From Phyllostachys edulis (Eukaryota; Streptophyta; Magnoliopsida; Poales; Poaceae): a stretch of 64,000 nucleotides of DNA. Position 1 is the first letter of the stretch, and every line of letters starts with the position of its first letter. The notes below the pieces were generated by a model, which worked only from the letters and a program-made list of their open reading frames with translations, did not search any database and was not told where the DNA came from. Shown here piece by piece: positions 12,141-21,099 of this stretch. The translations under genes and the position numbers were made by a program. The stretch is taken from assembly GCA_036346405.1 (NCBI GenBank), contig CM070563.1, forward strand, positions 21,123,022 to 21,187,021, written 5' to 3'.

Positions 12141-12590
12141 TCATGAGCGCGATGCATGGCCCAGTGGCGGGTTGATTTCCATTTTTACCATCCTCAAATA
12201 AGTTAGAACCTCCATGTCTCACCGTGGAGAGGGAACCGAACGTGTCCCTCCCAGTCGTCCCACCACGCTACGATGCTAGCTATTTGCTTCCACGCGCGTT
12301 GGTGCGAGCGAACCTGCAGATTTTGATCGAAGCAGCGGCGCCGAGCGCGGCACCGTGGCGCGAGGGGCTACACGTCGTAGGCTCGTAGACGACGACGGAT
12401 CCTGATCACACGTGCGCGCGGCGCGGCCTGCCTTTCGAGTCCGTGGCCGACTTGGCGACGTCGAGCGCGAGGAGCCGTCCGTTCAATCCGTTGGATGCGG
12501 CGCCGTAGCATGGGCGGTTTTCGGCGTGGGCAGCGGCTGCAGGCGAGAGCTAGCAGCTAGCCGCTGGGATTGCGGCCTGGCACGCGCGTT
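12141..12590. other. GC-rich spacer, no supported gene
   Basis: The sequence is GC-rich and contains short open frames, but nothing resembling a conserved domain or spliced gene was found. It may be host-derived low-copy DNA. Confidence 0.4.
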
Positions 12591-12735
12591 AATACAACCA
12601 ATTATTATATAAATAAATACAATAATAATTATTGCACCAAATAAATAATTATTACAAAACATTATTATAGTTAATAATTAATACAACCAATTATTGCATA
12701 AATAAATACAATAATAATTATTACAACAAATAATT
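12591..12735. repeat. AT-rich direct repeat, two units about 90 bp apart
   Basis: The sequence ACAACCAATTATT(A/G)(T/C)ATAAATAAATAC followed by AATAATAATTATT occurs at about 12,593 and again at about 12,683. The block is almost pure A/T and lies directly between two GC-rich stretches. Confidence 0.6.
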
Positions 12736-13771
12736 AGGTGAATTATACATTTCTAGCGTAGCCAATTTAACATAAATTCGAAGAAGTAACACATACACTG
12801 CTTGTGCCTACTAGCAACTAGGAGGAACCCAAATGGAGGAGCTGATCTGGAGGAGGAGGAGAGATTGGGAGGCGAGTGAGACCTTGGATTTGAAGTTGTT
12901 GGGGTTGAGTTGGAGGAACCGGGAGCCGGCGGAGTAGAGGGCGATGGCCGGGGAGGCCGCGGCGGCGGCAACGAGAAAGGCAGGCCGTATGGCGGAGCAA
13001 AGAAGCTTCTAGAAGCTGAGGAGGAGGGAGCCAGAGAAGGAGGAGGGGCTAGAGGTGGAGGAGGGTGCCCTGGGAGATGCGGATCTGGATCTAGGAGAAA
13101 AAGGAGGTGCGCTGGGGAGGAGAGCGCCGGGGAAGAGGGAGCCAGGGGAGGAGGAGGCTGGGGGAGGAGGGCACTGAGAGGGCGGGCGTGGGAGGAGGGA
13201 GCTCAATGGGCGGGCGCCGGGGAGGTGGCTTTTATTGAGTGGCAATCGACGAGTAATTACCCCCGAACTTCGGGGGTAATTTGGGAATGGATGTTGCGAG
13301 AAGCTGTGGAAGCTCCCCACGGGCGGCTTCCCGCTTCTGGCTTCCGGCTTTCGTGTGTTGATACCGAAAGTGGCTTCGACGAAAAACGGCTGCAAAAAGC
13401 ACCTCGTTTGAGATGGCTTTCGACTTTCCCGACCGAAAGCCGGAAGCTGAGGCTGTCCCAAACAGAACCTAATCCTTCTCTTCAGGACATGATGCATCCT
13501 ACGTTCCTGGAGGCGAGAATAACTCAGCATTTGACTTTCTCATTAACCGAACAAGAGTATAAATACACATGCTAGGGGACGTGCAGCAGGAGTGACACAC
13601 ACGACAATGATCCGCACATAAGGAAGGCTAATAATGAGTCTGATCCTCTTTCCTAACATAGGACCCACTTGCCTAACATAGGAGATTATATCCTAACAAT
13701 ATGAGCGAGAGTGTCAAGGACGTTCAGACTAGTCCAGAATTCGGTGAACACGGTGGTAGGCAGACCCTTAG
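12736..13771. other. Purine-rich and GC-rich spacer with MITE-like right end
   Basis: From 12,835 to 13,230 the plus strand is strongly purine-biased (GGAGGAGG runs), so open frames on both strands here are low-complexity artefacts. At about 13,445-13,475 the text GGCTGTCCCAAACAGAACC resembles the terminus of grass Tourist-like elements (complement GGTTCTGTTTGGGAC). No matching left end was located. A 27-bp perfect palindrome lies at 13,255-13,281. Confidence 0.4.
13255..13281. repeat. 27-bp perfect palindrome (13-bp arms, 1-bp centre)
   Basis: Arm AATTACCCCCGAA, centre C, arm TTCGGGGGTAATT. It could form a hairpin or cruciform, or mark abutting ends of two copies of a terminal inverted repeat. 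Confidence 0.9.
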
Positions 13772-16570
13772 TGTAACATCCCAAAAATCCACCTTGTGAT
13801 ATTTGTACTATTAATAAAGTGGGAAAGCATTTTTGAGCATGATTTTGAATTTTCCATAAATCAAATATTGAATTTGCATTCAAACAGCAGCTTGAAAGAA
13901 TTTTCAAGAAAAATACATAATACATAAAATTCTGGAAAAATTTCACCATAAACTACACTGTGTCTGGAGCCTCCAAAAATGTTTACAATTTTTGGAGCTC
14001 GTTTGCCATATTTAAAAATTCGTCCAACTCTCAGCCCTTTTTCTGGAAATTTCAAACTTCATTCAAATCTACCGCACGCTAATGGGCCGAAACCAGCGCG
14101 GCCCATTTCTTTGCGCTCGAGCCAGCCCACACCAGTGCCCCACCCCCTCATGCTGACACACCGAGCCTGCGTGTCAGTAGTCTTCTTCCACCTCGTGCAT
14201 GTCCCCGTCGCCTCCGCCTCAGAAGCGCTCTGAGACCGCTTCGCCCATCGGCACTACTCTGCTCATCCTCGCACGCCCACGGGAGATGACCGGAGTTGCC
14301 CTGTCTTACCTGCTCTACCCAATAGTTTGCTCCCCCTAAGAATCGTCGCCGCGCTAGAAACTCACGAAAACCCGAGCCCGGCCACGATTTCCCATGGAGC
14401 GTCTTGTCCTCGTCTCACCTCTTGAAGACTCCCTGACCGTGTCAAAACTTTTAGCTTTCATTACTGTTTCCATTTTCTCTCTCGCTGGTAAGTTTCTCCC
14501 ATTATATCAGCTAGAACACGTCATCGTCCCAAGCTTCGGTGCACATGCTCCATTGAGGCCCAAGCTTCGTAGTGAGCCAACTCCGCGACATGCTCGTCAT
14601 TCTACTCCACCTTGCTTACTCACTCAAACCCCTCACTTGTTCTTCCTTCCGGTGCAATGTTGCTCCCCAACTGTGTCGTCTTCTCCAACTCCGACACCAC
14701 TGTCGCCTCCAGAGATCTCCGTGCCCGGTGAGTCCCTGACCGCTCCATGGTCAGTTTGAGCATCACCTCACCTCCCTGAACCTGCTCGTGTGGTCCCTTG
14801 CAGCTATTGACGCCCAGACCGAGCCTCATCATAGACCTCTCTGTCGTTGTGTTGCCATTGACGCCTAGTCTTCTCCGGTGAGTCCTCAACTGCATCAAGG
14901 TCGTTTTCCTCACCTATGTGAACTCCTGAAGTTGTTTTCGTGCTCCATTTCAGCACATTTCTTCTGAGGAGTGTTGTTGTCGTGCACACCAACACCGCCA
15001 CCTTTGTTCACCAATGACCAACCACCGTGGACCTTCCCCGACTTCATTGACACCCACCACGTGATGGTGGTAAGCTACTAGAGCATAAACATCCTTCAAT
15101 TAGAGTAGATCGAGGCGTTTATGCCATTTTCACTAGTAGTGCCCATGGCGCTAAAAATATAATAAAAAAAATCTAATTTTAAAAGTGTTTAGTAAATGAA
15201 TCACAGACATGTGGGACCCATCCACTGTTTTTGGTTTTAAAACGTGTTTTAAAACCAAGAGGCTGACAAGTGGACCCACCGGTCAGTAGGTTAAAGTCGA
15301 ATTATGTTTAATCATTTAGTTAATTTTTAATGAGTCTATGACACATAGGACCGTCACTGTTTTTTTAAATAAAATCAAAAATAAAAAAAATCCAAGAGAC
15401 TAACATGTGGGGCCCACATGTAAGTTAATAAAATCCGAAAAAATGTAAAAATGGGGAAAAAAATCCTTTTTCAGTATAAAGGAAATATGATTTCTTTATT
15501 GGAAAGCATAAGTTTAATAAAATACGCTTTTGACGTCACTCATTTTACCATTTCATGATTTTTCAAACCGAGCAAACATTTGGATATGAATTCCAAATTG
15601 AATGAATATTTTTAAAATTCAAATAAAATCATGCTCTGTCTTAATATATGAAAATATTTGGATTTTGTTGCTATTGAAAATTGTTTTCCATTTGTGATTT
15701 GTTATTGGCTCTTTTGAATAGACGCCAGGAACGCAAACAAAATATTCGACGACCCTCCATCCTCATATTCAGAAATACCAGAGCAAGGTAAGAACCTCTT
15801 TTGACCATTTTGATCTCATTATTTCAATTATCGTATTTCATTTTGCAAAATCTGTTATGCATGTGTGTATGTTTGGTTAAAATTGCTATATTTGGGGATA
15901 ACGGTAGTTTAATTCCTATTATATGCATGATCCTCCTTGAAATGTTGATATCCTTACTGTTGTATCCTTTAGGATATGATTTGGGCAATAGATGATGTCA
16001 ATTTGGGTATTTCGATTAGGAATTTCGAATAGATGTTTAGTCGGGCTCTAGTTTCGCTAAAATTGAATAATTGTTGAAAGTATGAGTATGGATTTGAGAG
16101 AATTAGAAATGTGGTCCATAGGGGTTACCTCTGTTATTTTTATATAAAAATGAAAACAAAAACTAGTCTATGACGTGGACGAGTTATATTATGAACTAAG
16201 AAGTGTGAGAGATGTATCTCACAAGTAGATAGGGAGAGATCCTCGCCCGGGTCGATTACGGACCGAACACTGGTATATCCAACCTAGGCATATACAACCA
16301 CATGGTTGAACTGGGGTAGTATTAGCTAATTTAGTTGTCTAGGTCTAGCCTTGCATGTTGGTAGGCCGCAGTAGTACGAGCATGACCGGGTAGGCTTGCT
16401 CGAAGGGGCTCCCTTCACCAAAGCATTGGGAACAAAGCTTGCCGATACAATGCTGAATATCTCACTAAGACGGGGGAGTACCTAGGAGAAGTGAGAGCGT
16501 TTATTCACCGGGCTAGTGCAAGGTTATGTCTAGGTGATTTAAATGCTTCATTGCGAACTCTAGACTACTA
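13772..16570 (+). repeat. LTR-like element beginning TGTAACATCCC (incomplete)
   Basis: It begins TGTAACATCCCAAAAA, a common start of long gypsy LTRs in grasses. It consists of AT-rich non-coding DNA with gene-like pyrimidine-rich patches and a splice-donor-like CAAGGTAAGAAC at about 15,785. A second, diverged start of the same kind (ATAACATCCCAAAG) begins at 16,572, sharing the following ATTAATAAAGT context. No matching CA end, TSD or coding region was found, so the right boundary is only the point where the second copy starts. Lineage is uncertain. Confidence 0.5.
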
Positions 16571-17056
16571 TAACATCCCAAAGTTCTATTACCAAAAATA
16601 TGATTAATAAAGTTATTATTTTATTTGATTTTCTGAGTTTTAAAAGAGTTTTAAAAGGAGGTGGAGGATCTCTTCTACAAGGTCGGGAATTTATTTGCTT
16701 GTATAATCTGTAAAAAAAACTAAAAATAAGAAAGCTGCATTAGGGCTATCTGTTACTTCGCGGTATTTAGACTCAATTCCGTGGTGTGGTGGTTATCCTG
16801 CATATCTTAGATCTCTTGCTCCTAAATAATTTAAGTCTTGTATGAATTATGCTATTTAATGGGTTGTATTAAGGTGATAATATAGTACAGTCGTTAAAAA
16901 AACAGAAAAGGCTACTGATTTGAAGACCATGGTGCCTCTGGCATTCTCCTAGTTGGTTTTCTACTGCTTTCAACAATCTCAAGTCAAGATATATTGTTTT
17001 TTCGGGTATGATTTTGTGTAGGGTCTAATATTATCAACCTTATTCTATTCATGTAG
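16571..17056 (+). other. Second truncated LTR start, then intron-like sequence upstream of the SR exon
   Basis: 16,571-16,630 resembles the first 60 bp of the LTR-like element at 13,772. From about 16,910 the sequence reads as an intron, ending TTCATGTAG immediately before the SR-protein exon at 17,057. Confidence 0.45.
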
Positions 17057-17384
17057 TACGGCCATGTTGTTGATATTGACTTGAAGATTCCTCCGAGGCC
17101 GCCTAGTTATGCTTTTCTTGAGGTAATATACTCCCAAAAAATACCTCATCCAAAAGGCCCCTTTGTTTTGTTTTGTTTTGTCCTTGAATAAGGCCTTTCT
17201 ATTGCTAAATACTTCGGGGCACAAACTGCTAATATAAGCTACTATGCTAACTTTGTAGTTTCAAGATCCTCGCGATGCTGAAACTGCTAATATAAGCTAC
17301 TATGCTAACTTTGTAGTTTCAAGATCCTCGTGATGCTGAAGATGCAGTTGCTGGACGGGACGGCTACAACTTTGATGAACACCT
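17057..17384 (+). pseudogene. SR splicing-factor (SF2/SR34-like) gene fragment, RRM1 exons
   Basis: Exon 17,057-17,122 follows an AG acceptor, ends at a GT donor and encodes 22 residues (YGHVVDIDLKIPPRPPSYAF plus LE). That is the RNP core of RRM1 of plant SF2/ASF-type serine/arginine-rich splicing factors. After a 136-bp intron-like gap comes TTTCAAGATCCTCG..., encoding FQDPRDAEDAVAGRDGYNFD, the next part of RRM1. A 58-bp tandem duplication (about 17,224-17,339) repeats the intron end, the acceptor and the first codons of this exon. Homology then stops at about 17,384, in mid-exon; the remainder of the same exon reappears at 32,111. Native SR proteins act in constitutive and alternative pre-mRNA splicing in the nucleus. 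This copy lacks its first exon and is broken, so it is a gene fragment. Confidence 0.85.
17224..17339 (+). repeat. 58-bp tandem duplication including a 3' splice site
   Basis: Two copies, offset by 58 bp, of AAACTGCTAATATAAGCTAC and the following sequence through CGATGCTG differ at one position (CGC versus CGT). Each contains the TTTGTAG acceptor and the start of the RRM1 exon. Confidence 0.95.
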
Positions 17385-18671
17385 ATGGATGTCATGAGGA
17401 CATTGTGGATGTCATGTGGACATGCTCATGATCTTAGGTGATGAGACAATTGGCAATTGCTTTGAGAGTTTGTTGAAATCTGGAGTTTTCAGCAAGAGTC
17501 AGGTAAATCGGTAGTACCGGGTTTGAATCCGCGGTACTATTGGAGACGGTATGACCGCAAGAGAGTGAGCGGAACTACCGCGAGTCCTTGGCCGCATTGG
17601 TTTTCTTGTGGCGTTAGATTGAAATCGGACGACCCAGATTGGTTTGAGGCTTTTGAGCGTTTAAGTGGAGAGGTAGTACCGCATGGATAAAGGCTGTAGT
17701 ACCGCTACTCGGTAGCACCGATTGTGACATGGCGGTTGCAAAATTCCAGAGGAGGTGTTCTTGAGGAACAGAGGAGCTTTGGTTTTCTTGAGGAGCGGTA
17801 CGACTGGGCTTTGGTTGCCGGTAGTACCGCATGGCGGAATGACCGCGTGTGTGCAGTATGGAATTTCCAGAGAGGATGTTTTTGGATATTTTGTATTTCT
17901 CCAGGTAGCGGTACGACCGCAGTTGATTGAGCGGTATGACCGCGTTGCGGTAATACCGGTGGATACATGGCGGTAGTACCGCTTGTGGAATGAATTGAGC
18001 CGAATATTGTTTCAATTGGAGATTTGATTTTGGGTTTGGTCAAGTTCATGTTGATCATTACATATGTGTTGCATGATGCATGTTTTCGCTAACGTGGGTC
18101 AAGTTGTGAAGAACTTGTTCCCGGAAATAGTTTCTTGGTCTATTGTCATGCGGTGTGCTTGCGTGTCTATGACGGTCGTGGCGAGGAGGATCGGGACTAA
18201 GCTTGGAGAGTGAGGTCCGAACGATCAAGGATGCTTTGGGTGAGGTCGAGGACTCAAGCGGGTGCGTAATGGACATGGATGACCGAACGGGCGGTTTGGT
18301 GCAGCTGGTTGGATCAAGCGGCGCGGGAGTCGTTGCAAGTGCTCAGTGGTGCCGGTGGGATCCGGACAGGAGAGACTTGACGACATGGAGCCGTTGATCA
18401 ACCTACACGTGGCGAAGCATAGGATTGCTTCACGATCTGTGGACTCGATTCTTGGAGAAGGATCGAGAAGGGGTATTTTGGTAATTTCACCAAATACCGC
18501 ATTGGTGGCCTTTGGCTAAACCGCGGCGCGGGTCAACGCATGGTGAAGCGGTTTAGGCCAATCGAAGATGATGATGAAGACGGCGCTTTGAGATACGTGC
18601 GTTGTGTTAACCCATTGTGTGTTAGGGTTTAATGGGTGCCCTAATGGAATATTCTCTAGATGCTTGGCCTC

Positions 18672-18681
18672 CATATAAATA
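18672..18681 (+). promoter_or_regulatory. TATA-box-like promoter element inside the LTR-like block
   Basis: CATATAAATAGAGGGG lies upstream of a leader-like, coding-free stretch. In plant LTRs this arrangement marks the U3/R boundary. It is supported by motif only. Confidence 0.5.
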
Positions 18682-19436
18682 GAGGGGTGTTGGCTGCTGC
18701 CGCTGGAGGAGAGCCGCCAGAGCCAACCCCATTTGTGCTGCCCTATTTTGGTTTAGGGTTTTGAGGAGAAAAGAGGGGAGAGCTAGGTTCTAGGGTTTGG
18801 ATTGAGAGTGAGTGCTCACGAGTTGAGCTTTGTCCTCCTAGATTGGAGTGGTCAGAAACAACATTCATCCATCTATCTCAATCAATCCAACCAGATTGCT
18901 CAAGATCAGTCCTTTGTGTTCTTATTATTTATTTGCTGTTTTTGGGGCTTTCTTAGATCTGTGAGTTTTCTCTTGTGCTCTTGCTGTGCTTTGGCTTGCT
19001 GTGACAAGTGGGTATATATCTGAGATCATATTGTTGATCATCCACCCACGAGCAAGTTCCAAATCTCTTGAATCTCGCTTTTGGTTTTGGTACGCTTCGA
19101 ACAGACTTCTCTCAAACTGAAAAAGGAAGGAACCTTGGCATGGATCTCTGCGATCTTTGATTGGAATAGGTTCCTAATATCTTAGAGAAGTTGTGCTTTA
19201 AGTTTCATCGAGTTTGCCCAAGTAGATCATAAGTTGTGCCAATTTTAGTTTTGGTTTTTTAGCTGTCGGGACGAACTCCAGGACAATCGGTAGTACCGCA
19301 GGTTATTAGCCGGTAGTACCGCTATGTGGTAATACCTCACTTAACACAACGGTAGTACCGGTTGTAGGACTTTTGCAGTTTTTGTTCTGTTCATTGTTAG
19401 GACAATCGGTAGTACCTTTCATTTGCCTGCGGTAGT

Positions 19437-20032
19437 CAAGGTAGTTAGGATCGCGATCCAAGTCTTAAAGTCTTACGACTCTACGAACCCACGACAGCCT
19501 TTCGATCCAAGTCTTACTGCCGATCCGATCCTACTCAAGGTAGGTAGGATCGCGATCCTACTCTTAGAGTCTTACGGTTCTACGAACCCATGACAGCTTG
19601 TCGATCCAAATCTCACTGTCGATCCTACTCGTAGAGACTTAGGGCAATTTTTTTTAGAGGCCAGGCTTTGCTGATATTTTGTTTTAGAGCAAAATTTGTT
19701 GATATTAATTTCTGAGAATGAAACTATAAATAAATAAGGAGCATGCAAAATATTGTATCAAGGTGGTAATGCTAGTACAAATATCTATATTATGGCATGA
19801 GCAATCTTGAGCTTGATAATGATAAGCTATTTTTATTCTGGAGTATGTCTAGCTACTTTTAAGGAACATGCAAGTGGTAAACCATATAACAATCATACAA
19901 ACTTATAGTATAGATGTTAAATATGTGTATTTTACAAATCCAGTAGAATCGCCGATTCTACGATTCGATCTACTGATTCGATCCTACTCGAGGCAAATCG
20001 ATCCGACTCGGATCTCGACTCTAACTACCTTG
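19437..20032. mobile_element. 596-bp hAT-like MITE inserted into a GGTAGTACC motif, TSD GCGGTAGT
   Basis: The ends are CAAGGTAGTTAG and CTAACTACCTTG, perfect 12-bp terminal inverted repeats. The flanks are GCGGTAGT on both sides (19,429-19,436 and 20,033-20,040), an 8-bp TSD as made by hAT transposases. Removing the insert and one TSD copy restores GCGGTAGTACC, one of the local motif copies. The left subterminal part is duplicated in tandem with an offset of about 100 bp (CAAGGTAG(T/G)TAGGATCGCGATCC at 19,437 and 19,538). No coding sequence is present. Confidence 0.82.
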
Positions 20033-20064
20033 GCGGTAGTACCTCGGTCAGTAGTACCTTTACA

Positions 20065-20785
20065 TCGCCGATCTTACTTAAAATGAACGAGGAAAATGAC
20101 GTGGAATATCCCGGAATGGAATGGGGTCGCTCTTTATTGATATGAACTGGGTTTTACAAGATGTGGCTAAGTACTACCTGAATTACACCGAATGGGGAAT
20201 GTCTCATCGTAATCGACTTAGAATATGAGTCTAAGTCTGATTATCTAGCTTCTAATTCCACCGCTTAGGCTTCTGTGTATTCTTGTTGATCTGTCGTTGT
20301 TCTTGTCTTTGTTGGTCTTGGTCTTGTTGTGTCTTGTGCGCTTCACCTTTAAATAACTTCCGAAGAGGTGGCAGTTACTCCTGGAGAAGATGTCCCTGGT
20401 GAAACGTTACGACCGGTCGGAACGGTGGAGCAGTTAGCAACGTGCTAACTTCCTTGCGGTTGCTGTGAAGAGCTTAACCGTAGGGTGGTTAATAGTCGAT
20501 GTCTCGTGGTTGTACCATCGCGTGGAATGGATCGTATAACATGTGTTCCATTCATCATACGATAAGAAATACCGCCGGTAATTTTACGCGGTTATCGGTC
20601 GGGATTAGGCACAAAGCCTCATCCAACGTGGTACCCATTAAGTAACCTTTAGAATACTAACGACCGTGGAGGTCGTTAGTCTTAGGGTTACGACCATGAA
20701 GACGTATGGTCTTTTATTATGTATTAAAATAATACATAGAGGTTTTAATCCTCGTCGGCTAGCCCCTAACTTTAAATGAACTGAT
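20065..20785 (-). repeat. 3' LTR of the gypsy element (outer end truncated)
   Basis: It aligns with 31,380-32,111 throughout (for example AAAATGACGTGGAATATCC and GGTTTTACAAGATGTGGC). It lacks the first 14 bp of the other copy (TGTCGACGATCAAG), so the outer terminus was lost and no TSD can be read. Many small differences from the 5' LTR are single-base deletions. Confidence 0.9.
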
Positions 20786-21099
20786 CGTGTATATACCTTT
20801 TTCCGATGAAATCGATATCGAGGCGAACCCATTTAATGTCGTGGTATCTGAAGTGGTCTGCATGTTCACTTTAAAGTTGAGAACTTGCCTTGGGAAACGA
20901 AGAGTTCCTCTGTTCTTTTGAGCAAAAGAGGCTTTTTGTCGGTTTGGACTCTTGTGGGAATCCTTGAAAGTATCGGAAGTTTATAAAATCTCCTCTCGCC
21001 GAGATCTTAGAATTTTTATGCTTCCAAAATGCCCTTCGATTCCTTTAGCTTCTCGTAGAAATCCTCTAGAGTTTTTTGTTCTTCCGACCACGAAGTCTC

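Larger units (their letters stand above)
17490..20064 (+). repeat. LTR-like block with many copies of a GGTAGTACCGC motif
   Basis: About fifteen to twenty copies of GGTAGTACC or close variants (GGTACGACC, GGTATGACC, GGTAATACC) occur at 17,509-17,980, 19,285-19,440 and 20,033-20,060. Between them is a promoter-like stretch: CCATATAAATAGAGGGG at about 18,670 (a good TATA box), then GCCGCCAGAGCC and pyrimidine-rich leader sequence to about 19,260. This resembles the U3-R-U5 organisation of a plant LTR. It has no coding potential; short frames on both strands simply translate the repeats. It is interrupted by a MITE at 19,437-20,032. Neither terminus of the block was located with TSDs, so classification as an LTR is inference. 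Confidence 0.5.

Noticed and set aside
12910..13575. Long open frames on both strands (221 and 173 codons)
   Set aside because: They exist because the DNA is a purine-rich low-complexity stretch; translations are Gly/Glu/Arg or Pro/Ser runs with no family features.
17614..18058. Overlapping minus-strand frames of 117-133 codons
   Set aside because: They translate the GGTAGTACC repeats and carry no recognisable domain.
17509..20060. Repeats with spacers resembling a CRISPR-like array
   Set aside because: Spacing and repeat length are irregular, the context is a plant retroelement, and the motif appears in both orientations.
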